A stretch of 64,000 bases of DNA from an uncultured Alphaproteobacteria bacterium (GTDB lineage: Bacteria; Pseudomonadota; Alphaproteobacteria; Rhodobacterales; Rhodobacteraceae), in contig CACMAH010000006.1 in the NCBI GenBank assembly GCA_902611605.1, positions 25,103-89,102 on the forward strand, written 5' to 3'. A program made the translations under genes and the position numbers. The notes under the pieces were generated by a model. That model had not been told where the DNA came from. It ran no database searches and saw only the letters and a program-made list of their open reading frames with translations. Position 1 is the first letter of the stretch. Each line of letters begins with the position of its first letter. Positions 57,357-64,000 of this stretch are shown here, piece after piece.

Positions 57357-57763
57357 TTTACAAATGGAAGGAATTTATTTATTTGTTAAAAAATATCTTA
57401 ATCATTTATTTTACATTAGTATGTATGAATTCAACATATGCTGAAACTAATAATGTTGAATATGAATGTAATACATCAGTTATATTATCTATAAATAAAA
57501 AAGGGGAATTGAAACAATTTCTACCCGGAAAGATATATTTTGAAATAAATAATAATACTCTAACTTTTGGAAAACTTGGATATATAACAGATGAAGAAAT
57601 AATAATTCAAAGAATTAACGACAATAAATTTTATTCTTACCAGCCAGCCCAAACCATATTATATGAAAATGGACTTTTTCATAATGTTATTTTCACTTAT
57701 GAAGGTATTACAGCAATACAAGCAAAATGTTTGGCTCAAAAAGATTTAAAACTCAAAGAATAA
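57323..57763 (+). CDS. Small secreted protein of unknown function
   Basis: A precursor of 146 residues with a long N-terminal lead and a hydrophobic signal (LLKNILIIYFTLVCMN) ending STYA, so the mature protein is about 106 residues. The mature part is beta-rich with two cysteines (ECNTS and AKCLA), probably a disulfide. I recognise no family. The ATG lies 34 bases inside the IclR gene and the 3' end overlaps the MBL gene by 37 bases, suggesting a translated operon. Confidence 0.6.
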   Translation: MDKKLKFISKLIYKWKEFIYLLKNILIIYFTLVCMNSTYAETNNVEYECNTSVILSINKKGELKQFLPGKIYFEINNNTLTFGKLGYITDEEIIIQRINDNKFYSYQPAQTILYENGLFHNVIFTYEGITAIQAKCLAQKDLKLKE

Positions 57764-58662
57764 CTTGTAAAAATAATCATTATTTAAAAGCACATATCAA
57801 TTTGCAAAAAGCAATCAAAAATGAACTTTTTCTTTTAGGAACAAAGGGAGGCCCAGCAATAAGGCCCAAGGGCTCAATGCCTTCTTCTTCTTTACTAGTT
57901 TTGGATAATGAAAAAATACTTATAGATGCAGGTTTAGGTGTTGCAAAATCACTTACTGAAATAGGTTTTCATTTAAGTGAGCTTTCTAACATTTTTATTA
58001 CCCATCTTCATTCAGATCATTATCTAGAATTGGGTCCACTTATCCATACAGCATGGACTACAGGTCTTACTAAAAAAATTAAAATTTATGGTCCAAAAGG
58101 CTTAATAGATTATTGGCAAAAATTCCTATTATCAATGCAATATGACATAAAGAATAGAATTAAGAATGAAGGAAGAATACCTTTAAAGAGAATTGTAAAA
58201 ATAATTCCAGTTAAGAAGAAATTTTTAAAAGTTGGAAAAATTAAAGTAAAATTCCTTCAAGTTCCACATCCTCCTCTAAAGGAATGTTATGCTTATAAAT
58301 TTATTGGATCAAAAAAAATTGTTTTTTCTGGTGATACCAGATACTTTGAGCCTCTTGCTTCTTTTTCAAAAAAATCAGACGTTTTAGTTCATGAAGCTAT
58401 ACTTCCGAAATATATAGATAAGATAGTTAAAAAAACTGGTCTGAGTTTAAAACTTAAAAAACATTTAGAGAGTTCACATACAAAATTGCAAGAAGTTATA
58501 AAAATTGCAAAATTATCAAACTGCAAAAAGTTAATAATCAATCATCTAATCCCAAATGACAACACACTAAAACAGAGAAGAGTGTGGCAAAAAAATATTA
58601 ATAATAAGATAAATACCAAAGTAATAATTGGAAAAGACAAACTAAGGATAAAGTTATCTTAA
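57727..58662 (+). CDS. MBL-fold metal-dependent hydrolase, intact motif
   Basis: A protein of 311 residues of the metallo-beta-lactamase fold. The zinc motif is His93-x-His95-x-Asp97-His98 (THLHSDHYLELG), with later ligands in QVPHPPLKE and SGDTRYFEP and a closing INHLIPND. It resembles RNase-Z/ElaC-type or arylsulfatase-like hydrolases; tRNase activity is not specifically supported. The start at 57727 overlaps the previous gene by 37 bases; a TTG at 57801 is a possible alternative. No signal peptide. Confidence 0.82.
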   Translation: MFGSKRFKTQRITCKNNHYLKAHINLQKAIKNELFLLGTKGGPAIRPKGSMPSSSLLVLDNEKILIDAGLGVAKSLTEIGFHLSELSNIFITHLHSDHYLELGPLIHTAWTTGLTKKIKIYGPKGLIDYWQKFLLSMQYDIKNRIKNEGRIPLKRIVKIIPVKKKFLKVGKIKVKFLQVPHPPLKECYAYKFIGSKKIVFSGDTRYFEPLASFSKKSDVLVHEAILPKYIDKIVKKTGLSLKLKKHLESSHTKLQEVIKIAKLSNCKKLIINHLIPNDNTLKQRRVWQKNINNKINTKVIIGKDKLRIKLS

Positions 58663-58674
58663 AAAAAATAAAAG

Positions 58675-59217
58675 CTATTTCAAGTTTTGGAATGCTTTTT
58701 CAAAATATATACTAGCCGCGTTCTCTATATCTGATCTTTTTTTTGCTTCTTGCTTAAGATCACTTAATAAAATTTTTAAATTTGGGTGTAAAAAATTAGA
58801 CCTGTATAGATTTAATAATTTGTGGAAATATAGTTCTTTTTTGGATTTAATAATCTTAGTTGCAGTAAAAATAGCATCTTTTTCATCATAACCATGTTCT
58901 ATTAGGAGTTCTAAAGCAGCTACAATTAAAGTATCTGCCTTTTTCTTTCTAGAAAACTTAGAAATAATTTTGGTTTCATTTTTGGATGAATTAAAATCTT
59001 TATTCTTTACATCAACTTCAACTAAATAAGAAAGTAAATCTTTCAAAGGATGTCTGTTTAAGGTGGGATATTCTGATTTAAAAAAATTAATAAGATATTG
59101 TATTAATCTTACATGAATTATTTTTCTATCTTTATGATTTTTTTTATCCAAATTTTTATTAATTTCATCGATTTGATTTTCAAATTCTTTGAAACTAAAT
59201 TTTTCGAAATTATCCAC
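58675..59217 (-). CDS. Hypothetical charged helical protein
   Basis: A protein of 180 residues, rich in Lys, Glu, Asp and Asn, with predicted alpha-helices and no signal peptide or membrane segment. Its composition resembles cytoplasmic helical proteins, with segments such as TLIVAALELLIEHGYDEKDA. I recognise no domain. The start is GTG with GAGG 5 bases upstream, which supports the call. It converges on the MBL gene with a gap of 12 bases. Confidence 0.6.
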   Translation of the reverse strand: MDNFEKFSFKEFENQIDEINKNLDKKNHKDRKIIHVRLIQYLINFFKSEYPTLNRHPLKDLLSYLVEVDVKNKDFNSSKNETKIISKFSRKKKADTLIVAALELLIEHGYDEKDAIFTATKIIKSKKELYFHKLLNLYRSNFLHPNLKILLSDLKQEAKKRSDIENAASIYFEKAFQNLK

Positions 59218-59290
59218 TAAAACCTCTTTTTTGAATACTCTTAGAATATTAAATTATAATTAATTTAACTAATAATTCATATATTCTAAA

Positions 59291-60256
59291 TTACTCAAAT
59301 TCCATTTCTTCATATACTCTACCAGCATTTCTAGTAGCTAATTCATCAAAGGTATGAAGATGTGAAAAAGGAGTTTGATCTACATAATAAGCATCTTTAA
59401 GTTCTCCACCATTTTCTAAAAAACTACCAATTTTTTCTCTGAGATAAACCAGATAATCTCTTGTATATCGCCTAACTTGTTCCATGTTTGTAGGATGACC
59501 ATGTCCTGGGATTACATAAATAGCATTTAATTTCTCAAATTTATTTTCCCAAGTATTAATCCACTCCTTTGTATTTGTTTCTGAGAAAATAGGTAACAAC
59601 CTTTCATGAAATGCCATATCACCAGCAATAACTAGTTTTTTAGAAGGGATCCATACCGAAATATCTCCTGGTGAATGTGCCGGCCCTAAGTATAAAACTT
59701 CTATAGATAGATTTGCTAAATTGATAATGTACTTATCATCAAAGGAAATAGTTGGAAGAACTAATCGAGTACCATTAGCTTTATCACGATTATATCCTAT
59801 CATCCTATTTAAAATCTGTGGTCCATTTTCTTCAAACTCTTCAATTGCATCTTCATGAGCTAAAATTGGTACTCCTTGATCAATCCAATAAGAGTTACCA
59901 AGCATTGCATGACCTTGACCATTTTCATTAATAACAAGGATGACTGGTTGATCAGTAATTGCTTTAATTTCATCGTGCAAAGCCTGAGCTAAAGTACTCG
60001 ATGCACCTGCATTGATTACTACGACTCCTTCATTAGTGATTATAAAACTAAGATTATTATTATGTCCTGTATTGTCATATGTAGGAGGACCAGTTGCACC
60101 TATGGCTGACCATACATTTGGAATATATTCAATTGGTTTAGAATATAAAAAACTATTTGGAAACTGATCTTTAATATTTTGATCAGACAAAGCAGTAAAA
60201 GCTAACAGAAATAAAAATAATTTAGAAAAAACAAACAGCGAAAATATTTTATACAT
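59291..60256 (-). CDS. Secreted MBL-fold protein with degenerate zinc motif
   Basis: A precursor of 321 residues with a signal ending near ALS (about 22). The fold is metallo-beta-lactamase-like: GVVVINAGASSTLA, then VLVINENGQGHAML where HxHxDH is expected, so only His116 remains at that site. The later ligands are kept in GPAHSPGD, VIAGDMAFH and PGHGHPT. Activity may therefore need one metal or be absent, or the family may use other ligands. It is divergent from the GFA-family gene at 60377. Confidence 0.75.
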   Translation of the reverse strand: MYKIFSLFVFSKLFLFLLAFTALSDQNIKDQFPNSFLYSKPIEYIPNVWSAIGATGPPTYDNTGHNNNLSFIITNEGVVVINAGASSTLAQALHDEIKAITDQPVILVINENGQGHAMLGNSYWIDQGVPILAHEDAIEEFEENGPQILNRMIGYNRDKANGTRLVLPTISFDDKYIINLANLSIEVLYLGPAHSPGDISVWIPSKKLVIAGDMAFHERLLPIFSETNTKEWINTWENKFEKLNAIYVIPGHGHPTNMEQVRRYTRDYLVYLREKIGSFLENGGELKDAYYVDQTPFSHLHTFDELATRNAGRVYEEMEFE

Positions 60257-60376
60257 CTAACACTCAAAACTTGATTGGTCTTTATCTGAAAACCTAATTC
60301 AAATAAAATTTTGATTTATTTTAAAATTAAAATTCTATACAATAAAAATTGTAAGTAAATTGTTTATAGAAAATTA

Positions 60377-60796
60377 ATGAACATAAATGGATCTTGTTTT
60401 TGTAAGAAAATAGCTTTTAAAGGCGAAGTAGATCCTGATAAGTGTTTTGCATGTCACTGTGAAGATTGTCAAATATTTTCAGGGGCGCCTTATAGAGGTG
60501 TCGTTCAATGTGAAAAAACAAATTTAAATATAAAAGGTAAGCCTAAGGAATATATAAAAATAGGGTCCAGTGGCAGTCGAAGAATCCAAAGTTTTTGTGA
60601 AAAATGTGGAACACATCTTTTTGCAAGTGGTATTGATAAAACCTTATTTAACATTCGGATAGGTTGCATAGAACAGCGAAATAAATTAATTCCTAAAAAG
60701 CATATTTTTGCATCATCTGCTCATAATTGGATACATACTATTAAAGAATGTGAGTGGTATGCAACAACCCCAAATAGTAAAAAAATAAAAATTTAA
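60377..60796 (+). CDS. GFA-family protein (Gfa-like zinc protein)
   Basis: A protein of 139 residues of the glutathione-dependent formaldehyde-activating fold. Zinc sites: CFC at residues 6-8, CHCEDC at 26-31 and CEKC in the second half. Only a few family members have proven formaldehyde activity, and most are unassigned. It could help with formaldehyde released by the mtoX product 5 kb away, but that is inference. Reads away from the MBL gene. Confidence 0.83.
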   Translation: MNINGSCFCKKIAFKGEVDPDKCFACHCEDCQIFSGAPYRGVVQCEKTNLNIKGKPKEYIKIGSSGSRRIQSFCEKCGTHLFASGIDKTLFNIRIGCIEQRNKLIPKKHIFASSAHNWIHTIKECEWYATTPNSKKIKI

Positions 60797-60891
60797 AATT
60801 CAATTCTTTTTTAAAACTTACTTTTATAGTAATATCAATTCACTAAAATAATAAAACTTTTACTTATTTTACAAATAGGAACTAAAAATAA

Positions 60892-61458
60892 ATGGAAATA
60901 TTGATAGGAATAATTTTATTAATAATAATTCTACTTTATTTCTTATACGCAAGAATCATAAGAAATAAAAATAGTGTTCTTGAAGCTCTATCAGGTATAG
61001 ATGTGCAACTAAAAAATCGAAGCAATCTAATACCTAATGTACTAACTATCGCCAAAAAATTTATGAAACATGAAAAAGAATTGTTAGATAATGTTACTAA
61101 ATTAAGGACAAAAGAGAGCCAAAGTTATGATCAAAATGATCCCTCATCGATCAAAGACCATATTTCTGCAGCAACTGCGTTAGGTTCTGAGTTAGGTAAA
61201 GTAATGATTTCAGTAGAAGCATATCCAGAATTAAAATCTAACGAAACAATGATACAAGCACAATTAACTTATAATGAAACAGAAGCAAAAATTGCTGCTG
61301 CCAGACGTTTCTATAATTCAGCTGTTTCACAGTTAAATAACTCAATAGAAATTTTTCCTGGAAGCATTTTGGCAAAATATGCAAATGCTCAAATCATGCC
61401 TTTTTATGAAGCTGATGAGGCATCAAGACAACCAATATCTGCGGAAAAATTCTTGTAA
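60892..61458 (+). CDS. LemA family membrane protein
   Basis: A protein of 188 residues. A single N-terminal transmembrane helix (ILIGIILLIIILLYFLYA) leads to a long helical coiled domain with DVQLKNRSNLIPNVLTIAKKF, the LemA signature, ending AKYANAQIMPFYEADEASR. LemA function is poorly defined. It is followed 10 bases later by a DUF3137 gene, a common pairing. Confidence 0.92.
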   Translation: MEILIGIILLIIILLYFLYARIIRNKNSVLEALSGIDVQLKNRSNLIPNVLTIAKKFMKHEKELLDNVTKLRTKESQSYDQNDPSSIKDHISAATALGSELGKVMISVEAYPELKSNETMIQAQLTYNETEAKIAAARRFYNSAVSQLNNSIEIFPGSILAKYANAQIMPFYEADEASRQPISAEKFL

Positions 61459-61468
61459 CATTATAAAT

Positions 61469-62533
61469 ATGTCCTTAATTATATCAGTTTTTGTGAATTT
61501 TTTTAAAATTTTGAGATTATTTAACCCAAATCTTCTTAAGTCAAAACCTATTGGAAATTTTTTTGAAGAAATTGAACCCTATGAAAAAGGGTTTGAAAAT
61601 CACTATAAAAAATATTTAAGAGATAAAGTAGTTAAATTTGAGAAAGAAAGATTAAAAGCTCTCAAAATTGCAAGAAGAAATGCATTCATCTGTATTCCTA
61701 TAATGTTATTAATTCCTTTTGGAATTCCTTATTTAATTTTAATTTGGGTAGAGAGTTTTGGTGATGGATCTTTAGACTTTTTATTCTTTGGAATTTTTAT
61801 TGTATATGCTTTGCTTATTTGGTTCATAACTAATTCAATGACACTTTATCAAGAAAGTATCAAAACAGAAATATTCCCAAATATTTTAAATTTTTTTGGT
61901 GACTTTCAATATAATCATGAAACTCAAAAGAGTGCTGGTTCTTTTGAATACAGCGGGCTGATACCTCATTTTACCAGAGAAACAAGTGAAGATCACATAT
62001 TAGGTAATTATAAAGGTGTCTCAATTGATTTATTTGAAACAGAATTAGAAAAAAGAGTAAAAACAAAAGATAGTAGTTATTATAAAACTGTTTTCAAAGG
62101 GATTTTGATAACATTAAGTATGAATAAAAGATTCAAAGGAAAAACTGTTGTCAGAAAAGATAGTGGGATAATAGGAAACTGGTTTAAAAAAAAATTTTCA
62201 TCTTTAAAAAATGTAAAATTAGAAGATCCAAATTTTGAAAAAATGTTTGAGGTTTATTCAGATGACCAAGTAGAGTCAAGATACTTACTGAATGTTACTT
62301 TTATGGAAAGATTAAAAGAACTAGCAGAAACTTTTGGTGGAAAGTCAATCCAATGTTGTTTCTATAATAAAGAATTATTTATGATGATACCTATAAAAAA
62401 AGATATGTTTGAACCTGGTTCAATTTTTGAGCCTGAGGACTTTATTGATGATAGCAAAAATTTACTTAAGGAATTAAATTTAATATTTAATATAATCGAT
62501 CAACTCAAATTAAATATGAAAATTAATTTATAA
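61469..62533 (+). CDS. DUF3137 membrane protein
   Basis: A protein of 354 residues from the ATG at 61469, which lies after the LemA stop; the frame is open into LemA, but an overlap of 80 bases is less likely. Two adjacent helices (about 75-130) cross the membrane, then a large cytoplasmic region with GSFEYSGLIPHF and a FMERLKELAETFGGKSIQC core follows. DUF3137 has no known activity. It probably works with LemA. Confidence 0.82.
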   Translation: MSLIISVFVNFFKILRLFNPNLLKSKPIGNFFEEIEPYEKGFENHYKKYLRDKVVKFEKERLKALKIARRNAFICIPIMLLIPFGIPYLILIWVESFGDGSLDFLFFGIFIVYALLIWFITNSMTLYQESIKTEIFPNILNFFGDFQYNHETQKSAGSFEYSGLIPHFTRETSEDHILGNYKGVSIDLFETELEKRVKTKDSSYYKTVFKGILITLSMNKRFKGKTVVRKDSGIIGNWFKKKFSSLKNVKLEDPNFEKMFEVYSDDQVESRYLLNVTFMERLKELAETFGGKSIQCCFYNKELFMMIPIKKDMFEPGSIFEPEDFIDDSKNLLKELNLIFNIIDQLKLNMKINL

Positions 62534-62593
62534 TGAATTTACAAAAATATTTTTAATATTGAAGGTGATTTGGTTTAATTAATAATGATACAA

Positions 62594-64000
62594 TTATCCT
62601 AAATAGGTTGGAATAGCAGTTCCTAATGTCCAGGCAAGAGTAAATCCATTAGCAATAGAAACAGATAAAAAAGATCCTAATCTCTTTATAAAATAGTGAC
62701 TTAAAAAACCAAAGACAAACCAAAAAGCAATTAATAAAATTATAGCATAGCCCAAAAGAAATAATTCTTCAAAATTCAAATATATGGCTAAACATAAACT
62801 AATAATCAATGAGGTCTTAGTTATTGTTGATTTTATAAAAATAGAGCTTTTATTGATATAATAACTATCAACCAAAAAAGAAATTGGAATACAAGCTAAC
62901 ATCAAAGGGATAAATAATTGGATACGAGAATGTGTTAAGTAAAAAGTACTCACATAACTATCTAGTATATTTCCAATTATTAAAGTAAAAAAACAAAAAA
63001 TTATTACAAAAACAGATAATTTGAAATCTCGAAAAGCTAACGAATTAATTGGAATTTTATTTATAATGATTACTAAAAATCCATATAAAAATAAGTGATT
63101 AATCAGATATGAATGTGCAGGATAATCTGCAAATTTAATTGAAAAAAAGAAAAGTAATAGTGGTGTTATTAATACTGCTGATATATTTGCTAGTATACAC
63201 CTAAATAAACCAACATCAATTTTCTTATAGTATTGTTTTTTTAAAAGTGAAATAATAATAAGAAACAGACCTATAGTTGATATAAATAAGATTGCAGTCC
63301 AAATACCTAACTTATTTGTTTTAATTTCAAATTTATTTTTTGTAATTGAATTGATCCATTCGTTTATTAACAATTGGGAATTGTAGGAATATAAAATGCC
63401 AATATGATCTGAATATTTGATAGATTGTACTTTACGAGCAGAACCATCACTAAAAGATCCATACAAAATATCCTCATTAGGATTTTTTATTCCAATAGTT
63501 TCTAGTATGTCTAAAGCCTTTTTTCTTAAACCTTTTTCCCAAAAACCATTAATGATAAGTACATTTTTTGGATGGTTTCTTTTAATTTGATCAGTGTAAT
63601 TAGAAATTCCAATTGAACCGATTATATCATCTTTTAGATTTGCAACCCTGAAAATTATATCTGAAGCCATAGAGTGACCAATTATAATTGCTTTATGTCC
63701 ATTATTTTTGTCTAAAAAATAATCAATAAGATTTTCTGTTTGCTTCACAAATAATTTAGTAGCTCCTTTTTCATCAAGTATATTACCAGAGTAAGCTTGA
63801 GAATGCCTACCATGCCCAAGAAAATCAAAAGTAATCGTCTTATATCCTGTATTTGCTAAAGAAAGAGCGATAGATTTCATGAAACTTGAGGAACCTGCAA
63901 AACCATGTGCAATAAAGATTAAATTTTTATTTTTTTTGTCTTTTTCAGGTTCGAAAATTGTTATTGGTGTTTGATTTATAATCTTATTTTTGATTAATAT
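62594..64000 (-). CDS. Alpha/beta hydrolase fused to a membrane domain, partial
   Basis: The gene reads leftwards and its start lies beyond base 64000: the frame is open through the edge, and the oxyanion segment FIAHGFAGSSS (63901-63933) comes before the first internal ATG at 63880. The nucleophile elbow is IIGHSMASD, with a candidate histidine in YSDHIGIL; the usual acid residue is less clear (INGFWEKG). From about 190 residues on, some seven to eight membrane helices follow. The linked domains suggest a membrane-anchored lipase or esterase. Not recognised further. Confidence 0.72.
   Translation of the reverse strand: MLIKNKIINQTPITIFEPEKDKKNKNLIFIAHGFAGSSSFMKSIALSLANTGYKTITFDFLGHGRHSQAYSGNILDEKGATKLFVKQTENLIDYFLDKNNGHKAIIIGHSMASDIIFRVANLKDDIIGSIGISNYTDQIKRNHPKNVLIINGFWEKGLRKKALDILETIGIKNPNEDILYGSFSDGSARKVQSIKYSDHIGILYSYNSQLLINEWINSITKNKFEIKTNKLGIWTAILFISTIGLFLIIISLLKKQYYKKIDVGLFRCILANISAVLITPLLLFFFSIKFADYPAHSYLINHLFLYGFLVIIINKIPINSLAFRDFKLSVFVIIFCFFTLIIGNILDSYVSTFYLTHSRIQLFIPLMLACIPISFLVDSYYINKSSIFIKSTITKTSLIISLCLAIYLNFEELFLLGYAIILLIAFWFVFGFLSHYFIKRLGSFLSVSIANGFTLAWTLGTAIPTYLG

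Overview
The window is one continuous, gene-dense, AT-rich stretch (about 30% GC by eye, higher in the RuBisCO genes). It looks like a small-genome, probably marine, alphaproteobacterium. Pointers are a red-type (form IC) RuBisCO with CbbX, a cold-shock protein with two domains, an OlsB/OlsA-like ornithine-lipid pair, a KpsF-type isomerase, very short intergenic gaps, many overlapping start/stop codons and frequent TTG starts. The exact lineage cannot be read from the sequence. I see no insertion sequence, prophage, CRISPR array or rRNA. Two tRNAs are present: Pro(TGG) and Leu(CAA).

Layout. 1-9.4 kb is mixed accessory metabolism: an EamA transporter cut by the window edge, a structured leader or small-RNA region, two methyltransferases, VOC and cupin proteins, a Rieske oxygenase with a small overlapping partner gene, an arabinose-5-phosphate isomerase, a PhyH dioxygenase and an MmgE/PrpD protein. 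9.5-15.5 kb carries DNA damage functions: umuDC behind an SOS-like palindrome, the ABC-F protein Uup, and a photolyase-like FAD protein paired with a flavin oxidoreductase. 15.6-26 kb is housekeeping: tRNA-Pro, double cold-shock protein, pdxH, fabI, gpt, mazG, eno, then a leftward run of aroG (class II), serB, gmk, gamma-carbonic anhydrase and the ornithine-lipid pair. 26-31.6 kb holds a GlxA-type regulator facing an NAD-dependent, cysteine-type formate dehydrogenase. 31.8-39.3 kb contains tRNA-Leu, a VTT membrane protein with DsbB, an HNH nuclease, an esterase, an AlkA-like glycosylase, cimA, cysS and an MlaA lipoprotein. 39.3-46.2 kb is a complete cbbR-cbbFPALSX Calvin-cycle locus. 46.2-55 kb has an RRF-like protein, a Rap1a-like periplasmic protein, a GST, htpG, pdxA, an MltB-type lytic transglycosylase and small conserved genes. 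55-64 kb has a selenium-binding-protein/methanethiol-oxidase gene divergent from an IclR regulator, two metallo-beta-lactamase-fold proteins, a GFA-family protein, LemA with a DUF3137 protein, and a hydrolase fused to a membrane domain that runs off the right edge.

How it fits together. Three parts suggest one-carbon-supported CO2 fixation: a methanethiol-oxidase homologue (its family releases formaldehyde), a formate dehydrogenase (formate to CO2 plus NADH), and a Calvin-cycle operon with its own regulator and RuBisCO activase. The individual gene calls are well supported; linking them into one pathway is inference. The most unusual single items are a divergent ribosome-recycling-factor-like protein at 46.7 kb, a terminator with a competing helix near 1.1 kb, a small ORF in a hairpin-rich gap near 6.9 kb, and an MBL-fold protein that has lost its canonical zinc-binding motif at 59.3 kb.
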